Part shown: positions 22,503-33,142 of the stretch, in pieces
Layout: every line of letters starts with the position of its first letter
Position numbering within the stretch: the stretch's first letter is position 1
DNA from: Steinernema hermaphroditum
Taxonomy: Eukaryota > Nematoda > Chromadorea > Rhabditida > Steinernematidae
Reading direction: 5' to 3'
DNA: 64,000 nt
Assembly (NCBI GenBank): GCA_030435675.1
Contig: CM059623.1
Location: forward strand, 2,816,012 to 2,880,011
Notes under the pieces: generated by a model
Database searches by the model: none
Told to the model about the DNA's origin: nothing
The model's input: the letters and a program-made list of their open reading frames with translations, nothing else
Program-made: the position numbers and the translations under genes

Positions 22503-23611
22503 TCACTTCGACATATTTTGCAAAGTGACGCTCACTACGGAGGTCTTGAAAGTTTTCGGTTTCCACATCTTTTTTCCACATCCTAGCTGCTCCAAAAACG
22601 CCGTACGGTACTCGCTACTCGTCCAGAAGTAGACGTAGTAGCACTGCGAGTACGATACAATCAAGGCGGCGGGCTAAACAAAAGGTTCAGAACAGGTTCC
22701 AAACAACTTGTAAATCGTACAACTGAACCCATAATCAGAGATTGAACGGTTTGCGGGAGGAAGCTACCGTTCATGTCGTTCGGGTTGCTTTTGAGAAGGA
22801 CAGAAAGTGCGAATTGAGAATAGAACCACGAAGCGGAGAATACCGTGAGGAATACGGTAAGCGACCTCATCGCCCTTTGATGGCTAGTGAGAACAGCTTG
22901 CAGGTGACTTTGTTTGATGTTGCGTCGTCTCTGCATGAAGAGAACTATGTAGCCTGTTAGATAGATGCCGATGACAGAAGCGTTCATGACGAGTAATGTC
23001 CAATTGGCAATGTTTTGGATATAAGATAGAAGAAGGCCTTTCGGACTGCAGGAAGGTGATATGGCGTTTTCTTCGTCCCAATGAATGACTCCAAGAATAG
23101 TAAAAACAGCGCTGAGGAGGAGTCCCGGCAAGGTGGATACTGTAAGCATCATAGCCAGGTTGTTGGATCGGTATCTAAACGCTTTGAGGGGAAAGTGGTG
23201 GAGAATGCAGGCTTGCCTCAACGGAAGGGTCACTGATATCAGTCTATCGAAGGCGAGCCCAATGAGTGTGGAAGAGGAGATCAGTTGCGTCCAGAAGTAA
23301 ACGATATTCATTTTAAAGCACGTCTGTCGATCCATCGATACGCCATAAAAGACCATGATTCCACCACGCACTTCAGAAATGAGACAAATGGTATCGTAGA
23401 TCGCCAGAAGACAGATCAAAATTCCACACTTGCCCCTAAAGTTCTTCTTTCGAAACGTCGCTATGATGATGTTGATGTTGCCAAAAAGGCCGAATGGTGA
23501 GAGGCCAAAGATGGGGAGCAGTAAGAAGATCATCGGCGGAGCCTTTCCCGTCACCGGCGAAGAACCATTTGATTGGATTCCTCCAACAATCGGAGCCGGG
23601 GTGAAATCCAT
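22503..23611 (-). CDS. SRSX-like seven-transmembrane chemoreceptor 3
   Basis: Third paralogue, 338 aa. Exons 23611-23217, 23174-22724 and 22673-22503. The ATG at 23611 is chosen because the frame upstream has no ATG and because it precedes the short N-terminus that runs into helix 1 (FGLFGNINIIIATFRKK). All family signatures are present, including KCGILICLLAIYDTIC, RQTCFK, LAFDRL and SYSQCYYVYFW. The first intron starts with GC (AG|GCAAGC) where the two paralogues have GT at the same place. Skipping it would leave an open frame with 14 extra residues, so both spliced and unspliced forms are readable. Without the second intron the protein would stop at SPPP and lose helix 7. Confidence 0.9.
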
Positions 23612-24140
23612 GATAAATTGAAAGACGTGCGGAAGAAAGCAAAACGAATACTGACGCAACCGTTGTTCAGTACCCGTCTCTCAAATTTGAAACAAAGAAA
23701 GGGGGAAAACGTGTGCATCTACCGAGAATAGGCTCATTATTTTTCAGGAAATAACAAAGAAGGGATTACAAAGATTACAAACGAAAACAAAGACATTACA
23801 ACAGTCAATGCATGTTGACGACATGGCCTTCATAATGGCCCTAATTCGGTTTACTCGATTCACTAGCGCCAACGCATGTATTGCCCGCTCACCGTCCAAA
23901 TGGTGGTCGAATGCAAGGACTCTATACAGCTGATTGCAGTTTTCGCATTCACTCCCACTCGATAAACTGAGAAACGACCAATTGGAAGAAAAGGCCGATG
24001 GTGGGCAGCGATATTTGCTGTTTGAACCTAAATCCCTCCTGTCTCTTGAAAGCGTCTGACAAAGTCTGATTCGATATAATTGTCGAAAATCTTTTTCCTT
24101 TGTGATTTACGATTTACGATTTATTTGTGGAATCATCAAC

Positions 24141-24320
24141 ATGACATCGAGCAACACCCCATACGAATCCATTGTTGTCGGTCTTCTTCTCTTGCTCGTT
24201 GTCTCCACCGTTGTGTTCCTAACTTCCGATCTCATCTCGCCACCTGGTCCTCGGTCTTCCGATGGGACGCGTCTTCGGTGGCCGTTTTTTTTCCTTATCT
24301 TCATCTCTGAATGCCCTTGA
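24141..24320 (+). CDS. Small membrane protein candidate (59 aa)
   Basis: Short open frame starting MTSSNTPYESIVVG, with a strong hydrophobic segment of about 20 residues (VVGLLLLLVVSTVVFL), a basic middle and a second short hydrophobic patch before the stop. No homologue is recognised. The T-rich region just upstream gives no clear promoter. It could be a real small membrane protein or chance. Confidence 0.3.
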   Translation: MTSSNTPYESIVVGLLLLLVVSTVVFLTSDLISPPGPRSSDGTRLRWPFFFLIFISECP

Positions 24321-24510
24321 TGCACTATATCTGACCCATTCCGTTTTTCATTATATCCCCGATACAGCCCGGTCCATACCTCATTCAATGCTCTTGGATG
24401 TTATGAAACCTCCGCGAGAATAGGGGAAGATTCCACACAGTGTACCAATTAGCATCGTTTTTGGAGTCCGAATAACACCACAAAGCATCGCAGTTGTCTC
24501 CCCACACACA

Positions 24511-24518
24511 TATAAAAA
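24511..24518 (+). promoter_or_regulatory. TATA box of the gene at 24560
   Basis: TATAAAAA lies 42 bp ahead of the ATG at 24560, at a distance fitting a short 5' leader. It is the clearest TATA-like element near an intact gene in the window. Confidence 0.5.
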
Positions 24519-24559
24519 GAGACGATGAGCCACTCAAGTCATCTGCAAGATTCTAAAGG

Positions 24560-25537
24560 ATGAATTCTAAAGATCTGCCGAACGATTTCGCCCATCTCTC
24601 GACCGACATCATCTTCGACGTCATCAAGACAGAAGCGCCTTCCGTAAAGGACCTTGCTCACTTTGCTACACTCAGAGGCAATTGGGCCTATATCGTCAAA
24701 TCAGACGACGTTTTCGAAACGCACACTACAGGCACATTGTACAGAAAATCTTATATCGATGATGAAGGGTACCATGTGAATGACAGTCGCTCATCACCAC
24801 CACCGGAAAACTACAGTTTCGACAATATATCACTGAAGCTAAAGCTAATATATAATCCAAAGCATTGGAGCGTATTCAGCAAATTTATGGGTAAGGTCTG
24901 CCTAATAGAAGAACTGCCTAATCGATCTACTGAAGTACCACAACCTATCTCATTGCAGCAATTCGAGTATTCTGATTGTGCCCTAAAGCTGCTATTGGAG
25001 CGCCCGATCACTCAGTTAATTTTGAAAGGCTACAAATCTCTCTACGAGTTATATCGTTCAGAGCTACCGAAAGCTTTACGCGGGAACGTCATTCTAGAAA
25101 AGTTCAAATCTTTGATCATGAAACCTAGGCTACAGTCTCTCGTGATTGATTGCGACAGGGTGCTCGATGAAAAAGTCGAACGGTTTTTGTTCGATTTCGT
25201 GAAGAAGCCGAACTTTCTTCAGCTGAGAGCTCCCCTCAGCTCGGCCTTCCTTCCCAAACTTCTAGACTACTGGCTGAATCTGACGACTTTTCCGCCATAC
25301 GTTCAAACCGTACTATATGGGTTCAGCTCCAACGAAAAAGTGGCGATTGATTTCGAAGGACTGCAGTTTCAGTTGGAGAGCACTGGCACTTGGAAGTGGG
25401 ATCGTTGCGTTTATCGGCAGCAAAAGTACGTCAGAAAGCACCCGAACAATCAATATCGAGGAATCCAAATTGCGCAGAGTATACCTACAGAATTCACGAT
25501 TTTCAAAAGACAAATCATATCAGTGCATCTTGTTTAG
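24560..25537 (+). CDS. F-box-like / unknown nematode protein, single exon
   Basis: Intact 325-aa frame. The N-terminus DLPNDFAHLSTDIIFDVIK has the pattern of an F-box start (LP-D----V-FDVI), and the rest contains Leu-rich segments such as PRLQSLVIDCDRVLDEKVE. By family analogy it would be an adaptor that brings targets to an SCF ubiquitin ligase; this is inferred. There is no signal peptide or membrane segment. The gene has a TATAAAAA 42 bp upstream and an AATAAA at 25590-25595, 53 bp after the stop, so it looks like a compact functional unit. It is only distantly similar to the protein at 19983-20918. Confidence 0.75.
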   Translation: MNSKDLPNDFAHLSTDIIFDVIKTEAPSVKDLAHFATLRGNWAYIVKSDDVFETHTTGTLYRKSYIDDEGYHVNDSRSSPPPENYSFDNISLKLKLIYNPKHWSVFSKFMGKVCLIEELPNRSTEVPQPISLQQFEYSDCALKLLLERPITQLILKGYKSLYELYRSELPKALRGNVILEKFKSLIMKPRLQSLVIDCDRVLDEKVERFLFDFVKKPNFLQLRAPLSSAFLPKLLDYWLNLTTFPPYVQTVLYGFSSNEKVAIDFEGLQFQLESTGTWKWDRCVYRQQKYVRKHPNNQYRGIQIAQSIPTEFTIFKRQIISVHLV

Positions 25538-25674
25538 TTCGTGTCCATAAGCAGTTTGTGTTCCCAGTTCTGTTGTAACATGTTTGCCTAATAAAATTGT
25601 GAAGAATTGTTATTGTGAAAAAGCAAGATATTATGAGAGATGAATAGGTCTTGCACAGACAAGTATCGGTTGTC

Positions 25675-25810
25675 CCATAAAGCCTTTAAACGGGTCAACC
25701 ACCACAATGTCCGGAGCAACTCTAAAACGAACAGAGTCTCATGAGGCCTTGCTCGTTTTAGAGTTACTCGTTACGACATTATGATGGCTGACCCCTTTAA
25801 AGGCTTATGG
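25675..25810. mobile_element. Small foldback/MITE element
   Basis: CCATAAAGCCTTTAAACGGG at the left is complementary to CCCCTTTAAAGGCTTATGG at the right, and the inner parts (AACTCTAAAACGA / TCGTTTTAGAGTT) also pair. It lies 80 bp after the polyadenylation signal of the preceding gene. From 25811 to 26749 I see no supportable gene; a 152-codon open frame at 25897-26355 has no recognisable features. Confidence 0.75.
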
Positions 25811-26749
25811 AGTTGAATAGGACTATTGAATGTAGATGAAAAGCCCGTAAACTTTATCCAAAGTTTGGTAGATAGTGTTTATCAAAGTTTGGTACAATGT
25901 GGAATGATCGGAGGAGTAGATCGTCGAAAAAACGCGGAATTTTCCGTTTTCCCAAGGCGGCTGCGGGACCCGATCTGGTGCCTAAAGACCCGTCGGGGAC
26001 CACCCTCCTTGATGGACGGCGATTGGGTAGGGGCCGCGAGGGCTGCCGCCCTTACAGCCATTATAACAAACGAGTCAGGTTTCAATCTCCACATGTGTCC
26101 TTCCATCAAAAACACGCGCCATATACAAAAAAAAATTGGAATTCGTCTCGAGTGGTGGGTCTTGCCACGAAGCGCGACATTGTAAATAGGGAAAAGCGAG
26201 CGAACATCTCGCGCGGCCCTGTATACTGTTTTGCGCGAATTGCATTTTCTGGATCAGCCGCTTTCGTGCCTGATTTGCAACGGTCTGTCTGCTTCATCCT
26301 TGCTTGGTCTCAGTTTGTATTCAGGCACGTCGAATCGTGGTTGATTCGTCGCTAAATTGACAATTTTCGTATTCAGGGAGTTTGCAGAGTTTCAGACCAC
26401 AAGTGGATGAATGGTTTGTTGTCTCTTTATTCATAAGTTTTAGAAATTGTCGTCTCTTCTGTTCTTTGTGCAGTTGAAATATCCACACTTTCTGTTGATA
26501 CTGCGCTCGCGCCGGAAATTTAGCAACCATTCAGATGAGTCCTGCGTGAGGACTGGCGCGCTGTTCCCTGCTTATACTGTGTATCAAATAAGGCCTTTTT
26601 TACTCCAAAGGGGTATGGGAGGTGGAGAGCGGTGTCATTACTCTCACACTTCCTGCAGAAAGCTCTCGTGACGTCGCTAGCATCCGTGGATTTCCCGCGC
26701 GCTGTCCATTCCTGTCCACTTCTTTCTACCTCACATTTCAGCCTCCATA

Positions 26750-29072
26750 ATGTCACACCCGGAGCTGACAGAACTTCAAGGAACGATCGAAAAACTGAGG
26801 AAAGAGAACTACGAACTCCAGCTTGAACTTCGAATTGTGCGCGGACAGCTGCCGAGGGTGCAAAGCGCACCTGAACGCCAGCTCCAAGATGAGGTGATTT
26901 CCGGTCTCATCTCAAGAAGTTTGCATTGTGGATTTCAGGTGATGCGCCTGGGCGACGAGGTCGCGCAGCTCCGGTCGGAGCGTGCCCGACTAACCACCGA
27001 TCTGGAGAAATCGAACAAATTGACGGAGCGTCTCTTGGCCGAGAAGAACACCATCAAGAAGGAGTTCGACACAACCCTCGAGGAGTTGAAAGATAAACTG
27101 ACAAAGATCACACGCGAGAGCAACGAGGTGCGCATATCACTCTCTAGCTCCATTACCCATTCGGCCCGTTACAGAACTACCGCTTGTACAGCGAACAGAA
27201 AGACCATAACGTGTTGCTCAAGGCGGATCTGGACCGCATGATCGCCATCGGAGGACGTGCTAGCATGGACATGTCGACGGCGACATCGGACGGAAACATG
27301 TCGATCATGAGCGAGCGCGACAAGGAACTCATGCGTCTTACATCGACCGTCTTTCAAACGAAAATGGATGCTGAGAAGAGGAGTCGGGAGCTGCAAGATG
27401 AGCTCGATAAGGCCAAGGAACAGATCGGCAAGCGTGATGACATGATTAGGCAGTTGTTATCAAAGAATAGCAGCGCGGAGAAGAAGGTCAAAGAGGTCGA
27501 AAACGTGAGTTTTCTGTTTTACTTCTTCTCTCTAAACGACAAGCTAGCATTGTAAATGTTCTTTTTTTATTGTTCTTCTTTAGCTGCTGCAACAGGAGCG
27601 GTCCATGTACAGGACGTACATGGACAGGACCGAAGCTCCGGTCCGCCATTCTGAAGAAGACGGAGAAGTCAATAGATCAGGTGGCGACCACTTGGGACTC
27701 CAGTTGCAAATTGAAGAACTAGCTGAGCGACATCTGAATGTGCGCGATCATCAATCCATCTCCGAATCCGTGGCGCAGCTGTACAGCTCTCAGACGGACA
27801 TCCCGAACGCGTCCGTGAGGCCGGACGACTCGATCATGTCCACGACCGTACGTACATAGATCACTGACCGAGCGTGAAAAATGGACGTGAAATTTCAGTA
27901 CAACAATATGTCGCTCAGTTTCGCGTTCAACCAGATAGCGGTGGCCGGATCAGGCGACATAGACCAGCTGGCGACGATTGCTGACACTCTCTTCAAGAAG
28001 CTTCGTGCCACGGCTGGCACCTTAAAGGCGATTCTTGGTCATGCCAATCCGCACGTCGTGGAACTAGAGGCCAGCATTAGGGAACTCGAAATCAGCATAC
28101 ACACATCGTTCGTCGAAGGAGTCGGATCGGTGAAGAAGGAGCTGGACCGACTACAAACTCAGCTCGACAAGAAGGAGGAGGAAGTGGCTAGCTTGGGCGA
28201 AGAGGTCGTGCAGTTGCAGTCGGAGCGTGACCGATTCGCGACCGACCTGGAAGAATCGAACAACTTGGTTGAGCGTCTTATGGCCGAGAAGAGGGAATTC
28301 GACGCATCACTGGAAGAGATGAAGGACAAACTGATGAAGATCACATGCGAGAGGGACGAGGTATGCATATCACTCGCTGACTGCATTACTCAGTATTTTC
28401 AGGAGCACCGCCTGCACGAGGAGCTGAAGGACAAACTGGTGAAGATCACACGCGAGAAGGACGAGGTGCGATGCCACTCGCTGACTGCAATACTCACCTT
28501 TTTTTAGAAGCACCGCCTGCACGAGGAGTTGAAGGAGCAGAACGTATTGCTCAAAGAGGACTTGGACCGGATGAGCGCTATCGCCGAACAACAGGTGGAT
28601 CAAGCCGTTCCCGAATTCACTCCAGTGCCGTCGGTCGCGATCACACAAGCGGCGACCGGCTGGAGCATATCGAAATGTGCGGAGCGACTGGACAGAGTCG
28701 ACGCTTCGTCCAACAACATTGTTCAGCTTCTAAAGGGTGTTGGCACTCTTCCTGTTCTGGTGAGCTTCTTGTACTTCTGACATATATATCGTGTATTATG
28801 TGCAGCCACACACGCTCGAAATGATGATGACATTTGGCCGCCAGGCCCGCGATGACGCTTATAAATGTGCGAAGTTCCTGCGAGCATTCGACAAAGAGAA
28901 CCAATCCCAGAATTCCATCATGGTAGATTATCTTCTTGCTCATCACATAACTGAACTTACGGTATTTTAGTCCGATAAGGTGCGCGAGACACTGGAAAAG
29001 GAGCTGAAATCAATCAACAAAGTGCTGAAGACCACTGCCGAGAACGCCCGCCGTCTGAATACGAAGGTGTAA
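26750..29072 (+). CDS. Coiled-coil protein of unknown function, nine exons
   Basis: Exons 26750-26893, 26939-27127, 27175-27504, 27584-27847, 27899-28360, 28403-28465, 28508-28759, 28806-28922 and 28971-29072, all phase 0, give 640 aa. The sequence is dominated by heptad-like charged helices (for example LRSERARLTTDLEKSNK), separated by less helical linkers around residues 250-340. The C-terminal third is helical but not a clear coiled coil. There is no signal peptide, membrane segment or catalytic motif, so a cytoskeletal or scaffold role is only a guess. The block encoded by exon 2 and the start of exon 3 is repeated in exons 5-7, and exon 6 is a further copy of its neighbours, introns included. 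Because every intron is phase 0, exons can be gained without breaking the frame. Confidence 0.85.
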
Positions 29073-29272
29073 ATAAGTTTAATTTATGTGAAACGAATAA
29101 GTAAGGATATAAAGGATTTATTTTTGTGTGTGTGTCTGTTGGAAATGGTGTCTGTTTCGACTGGTAAACAGGTTTAGCAAAGGAGGTAATCTGTCTAGTT
29201 TATATTGGTGTCTTGTTTGTATCTGTCAGTCGGGAATGGTGTCTTTGTAGCTTTTCACTTTTTTATTCGCCT

Positions 29273-31281
29273 TCACTCATTCATCAACGAATCGACATAA
29301 TTGAGAACCCACAAAAACGCCCCTCCATCCCAGAGATCTTGTGGCTTCTGTGCTTCTTTGGGCTTGTAGTGCTCGGAATATAGTCGCGTCGTCTTGTTCA
29401 CAACGCACTTGTACTGCTCCAGGTTTCTCGTATCTTCCACCAAGGCGACAAACGTCTAAACGCTTCGTGATGAACTGTGACAAATCAGCTTGATATGCTC
29501 ACCTGAATGGAACAGCGGAGATCCGAAGCCACTTTCAGAACGGCGCCTTTGTTCTCCCTTTGCATGCAGTACATTGGCGCCGAAAATATGTTGAGAACTT
29601 TGCGGTTGAAGAAGAACTCGTAGCCTTCGTACGGAACCTGAATCTGGCCAATGTGTTCCAGTCAGCCTGGTGCAGCCTACCTCATGAGCTCGACAGATGA
29701 AATCGAGGTCGAATCGTTCTAGAAATCGGTTCACCGCCTTTTCACCGTAACACACGGAGCAGCCTCGGAGGTTCACCGACCAGTCCGTTTGATTCGGCGA
29801 TCTGCTCGGATCGCTCCACAAGAGATCCTCCATCAGGCCGCCTGGAGGCACAGCGCACGGCCGCTTGATGTTCCGGATCTGGTTCATGTTCGTGAGAAAC
29901 GGCGAAATTCCGCCGTGAACGCAGAAGATGCGATCGGCGACGATGGCGGCCACTGGAAGACAATTGAAGATGGCGTTTGTGTGAGAGAAGATCGGATTCG
30001 CTTTGTCGCCGAGGGTGGCCACGCCTGGAAATGGAAAAGGGTTAACTGTGACTGGAAGGGCCAAAACCAGGGAATGAGGAATCTTTCTATGTCTTTAGGG
30101 GGACTGGTAGTCGTCAAAACGCAAAAGCCATCTAATATTTGGGATGTCTCCACCCAACTTCTAAGAGACTTTCACAATCAATCTCTCAAGGGAACCGCCA
30201 AGATCCCGCATGCCGTGGTGGAATCTACTTGTATTGTCCATGTTATAATCGATATTCACATGTATTCGTTGATAGAATTGTTTCTTAGAGTGTTGGAACT
30301 ACGTTGGGAGGATGAGAGGAAAAGAATCGGGGTACGGTGGTTCGAACCCGCTTCGAACGTTTGCTGGCAAAGAACAATTCCACTGCGCCATAAAGGCAAC
30401 CTACTGTAATGGTTAAACAAGCGCCCATCAAGCGATTAGTCCCTTAAACACCCCATATTTAGCTAGGATGGTGTGATGTACGTTCCATGGAACCTGTACT
30501 TACATCGGCACGCTCTACCTGCTCTTTTTCGAGCGGTTCCCTTTTCAGCTAAAGGTTGTTGATTTTGAGTATTTTTGACTTCTTCCCACATGATCCCTCT
30601 AGCCCTTTCATAGCCCAGCGAAAACTTACATTCTCCATAAAACCAGGTCCTTTTTTGCCTCCCATTGATTCCGTTGTACTCGTGGTTTCCTCTCAGCAAG
30701 AAGAAGTCGTTCGGATAGCGCACTTTCAAGCAGAACAGAAGAAGGACCACTTCCAGGGACTGCGGTCCTCGATCGACATAGTCGCCAAGAAAGAGATAGC
30801 GCTGCTTGTTGGATATATTGTCGTTCGGCAGGCCTTCAGTGAGAAAGATGCGTAGGAGATCATGGAATTGGCCATGTATATCGCCACAGATGACGATAGG
30901 CGCCTCGATTTCCAGAAGCGTTGATTCGGTCATGAAGAGGTCACCGGCCGCTGTTGTGATTTCCACATATTCGCCCAGGGTGACTTTGTTGTTTTTGATC
31001 AGGTAGTAGTCGTCGTGCTCCTTTCCAAACGCGTTGAAACACTCTTCGATTATCTCATCGAGCATGCGCCTCTTTTCTGGATTGTTGATGAAGTCGGAAT
31101 ATCGCTTGGCGTGTCCATCTGCGGTGGTTATGTCCCTAAGTTGATGGTCAGCTGGCTTTTGAGAAAAATAAGCTGCTTACCATGTTTTCAATTCTTCGTC
31201 AATGTCCATTATTTCCTTATCGTCGCATAGCGACATCACGTCCTCGTCGTCCTCGAGCATTGGGCGTTCTTCTGAGCTCAT
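29273..31281 (-). CDS. PP1-like serine/threonine protein phosphatase
   Basis: Metal-dependent phosphatase of the PPP family, 422 aa. Exons on the minus strand: 31281-31181, 31135-30630, 30024-29681, 29637-29503, 29455-29273. The catalytic signatures are in place: GDIHGQFHDL, GDYVDRGPQSLE, RGNHE, VHGGISP, RAHEVPYEGYEFF and a SAPMYC equivalent of SAPNYC. The N-terminus is an acidic extension of about 40 residues, and the C-terminal tail of about 60 residues is not PP1-like. After RGNHE the loop differs from PP1 and carries about four extra residues. This fits the many divergent PP1-like genes of nematodes, often sperm-specific; that role is inferred. Intron 2 (605 bp) contains a tRNA-like SINE module. 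Confidence 0.92.
30345..30412 (-). repeat. tRNA-derived SINE-like module in a phosphatase intron
   Basis: On the minus strand TATGGCGCAGTGGAA (A-box-like) is followed, 40 bp on, by GCGGGTTCGAACC (B-box-like). The tRNA stems do not close properly, so it is a tRNA-derived repeat, not a working tRNA gene. Confidence 0.5.
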
Positions 31282-31654
31282 CGTTTAGTGATAGATATTG
31301 ACAAAATGTTGCTATATCATGTATAAGTAAAAAAGCGATGCATTCGTCGAAAGTCGAAGCTATGCGAGGATACAATGAGAGTTCAATAAAATGTACTAGA
31401 AATCGTATTTACTTAGAAGGAAAGCTTCCGAGATGTCAGATCGAGCTGAACACTGACTTGCAGATGCGTCATTAGTAGTGAACTTTAACCCAAAAGGATG
31501 CCGGTTTATAAAGAAAACTGCCTTCGAAGGTTACGCGAACGTGGGTGTGAGTGTAGGTAAGATTGCGTTTCTGCCGATGTGAATGATGCGTTATCTGCTC
31601 TTCAATTTTTAGCCCGATCGTGTTATGGTTCCCTTGTTGAGCTGGACAGTGACT

Positions 31655-31742
31655 GTCTCTTAGTAGCCGGATGGAGACGTCCCAGTCTCAAGTCTCTTGC
31701 CTAGCAGTTCGTGTACCAGGGTTCGACTCCCTTTTTCGACAG
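31655..31742 (+). repeat. tRNA-like sequence, degenerate
   Basis: TAGCCGGATGGAGACG resembles an A box and AGGGTTCGACTCCCT forms a good T arm. The acceptor and anticodon stems are not convincing. A related module with GTGTGGCTCAATGGC and a decayed GGGTTCACC stands at 32028-32100. Otherwise 31282-33142 shows no gene I can support. Confidence 0.4.
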
Positions 31743-33142
31743 ACCTCTTTGTCTTCATTGTGCTTTCTGGCAGACTTAAAATTCACATTGGCTTTGCTGC
31801 CTTGTTGCAAAGTTGTATGCCAAATACGCTGGAGGAGTCGGACCTTTATGGCAACCACTGGTTCTACAGATACAATGACACTTTTGACTGCCAATCTCCT
31901 TTTCAATCATTAGCGCGCCAATTTCAATGTTTTCTCACAGGTTCGCGTGCATCAAAATATGAAAAAGAAGAAAAGTTACGTATCCAAAAATCACGTATAT
32001 ATCATGTATTCAAGGGAACGTGGGCTTTGCCGTGTGGCTCAATGGCAAGATCTTTTTTAAGTTCTCAACTTTTGGGTCGCTGGGTTCACCAGACTACTTT
32101 TCCTGTGCACTTTAGATTGGCTATTAAGTGAGATGTTTCTTTTTGGAATCTCTGTGTTTGGGCTAAGTGGAGGACATCTGACCTAGTGCATTCAGCTGTA
32201 CTAGTTTGTAAAATTTCAGCTCGATCTGAGGTGGACACTTCGAAAGGAGACCTTCGCTAAGCAATTTTTATCCCACAGTTTTCCGAACGAAGTGAGCCGT
32301 CTTCGATACGAACACACCACTGCTGTGGATCGAACTGTAGAACGTAAAAGGGCATTTGGGCAAAGAAGGACAAAGCCGTTTCAACCGTCCCCTTTGAGAT
32401 TTGAACCGCTCCCTTTAGGATTTCCGTCTGGAATGACCTGCGCTTTCGACCTCGGTCAGTGTGAGTTGTCTAGAAAATACAAAATGTGAGTGGTACATCT
32501 GGGAAATCTCATCTCATTCCAGAGAGGACGCTTGAAACTTGAATCCGCTTTATGCCCAAAAAAGTGGGCAAGAGAGGCGAAAAAATGAAAAACAAAAACA
32601 AAATACAATTAGTGTTTACGTTTGAGCGTGCAGGCTTTCTGGACTCAATGAAAAACAAACACAGGCGAAGAAATCAATAGTAAACGCTTCGGACGGTGAC
32701 TCTGAGATAGACAGAACGGTGTGACCTTTCTGTGTGATAAACAAAAACGATAAAAGCGGCTACGATTAATGAAAAACGCAACAGAACTATCGCGAGAAAA
32801 ATCGCGCGCCAAATAGCAAACTGCATGTATATTTTCGTCATCTAAACGCGCCAGCTGCACCCAAACAGAGCGTCGGTTTCCCGCGCCAACGGCGGCACCC
32901 GAAGCGATCGATTTACTCCCGCAGCGCTGTGTCAACTATGCACTTTTGCGATCGTCTAATCGATCGAAAAGTGATGGAAATCACTCCGTCGGTGTCGGGG
33001 GATATCCGGTGGCCACAGGTTCATCGAGCACAAACATACACGATCGGGACAGTCGGGCACAAATCGCGATGTCCATTGTTTGGACGCGGGCCGACCTCCG
33101 CCTCTTCACAAGGCGCGACGCGACACTTGACACTACAGCCCC

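Noticed and set aside
25897..26355. 152-codon plus-strand frame
   Set aside because: Composition is basic and irregular, with no motif, splice partner or related copy in the window.
30340..30412. Functional tRNA gene on the minus strand
   Set aside because: A and B box-like motifs are present but the acceptor and T stems do not pair well, so a tRNA-derived repeat is more likely.
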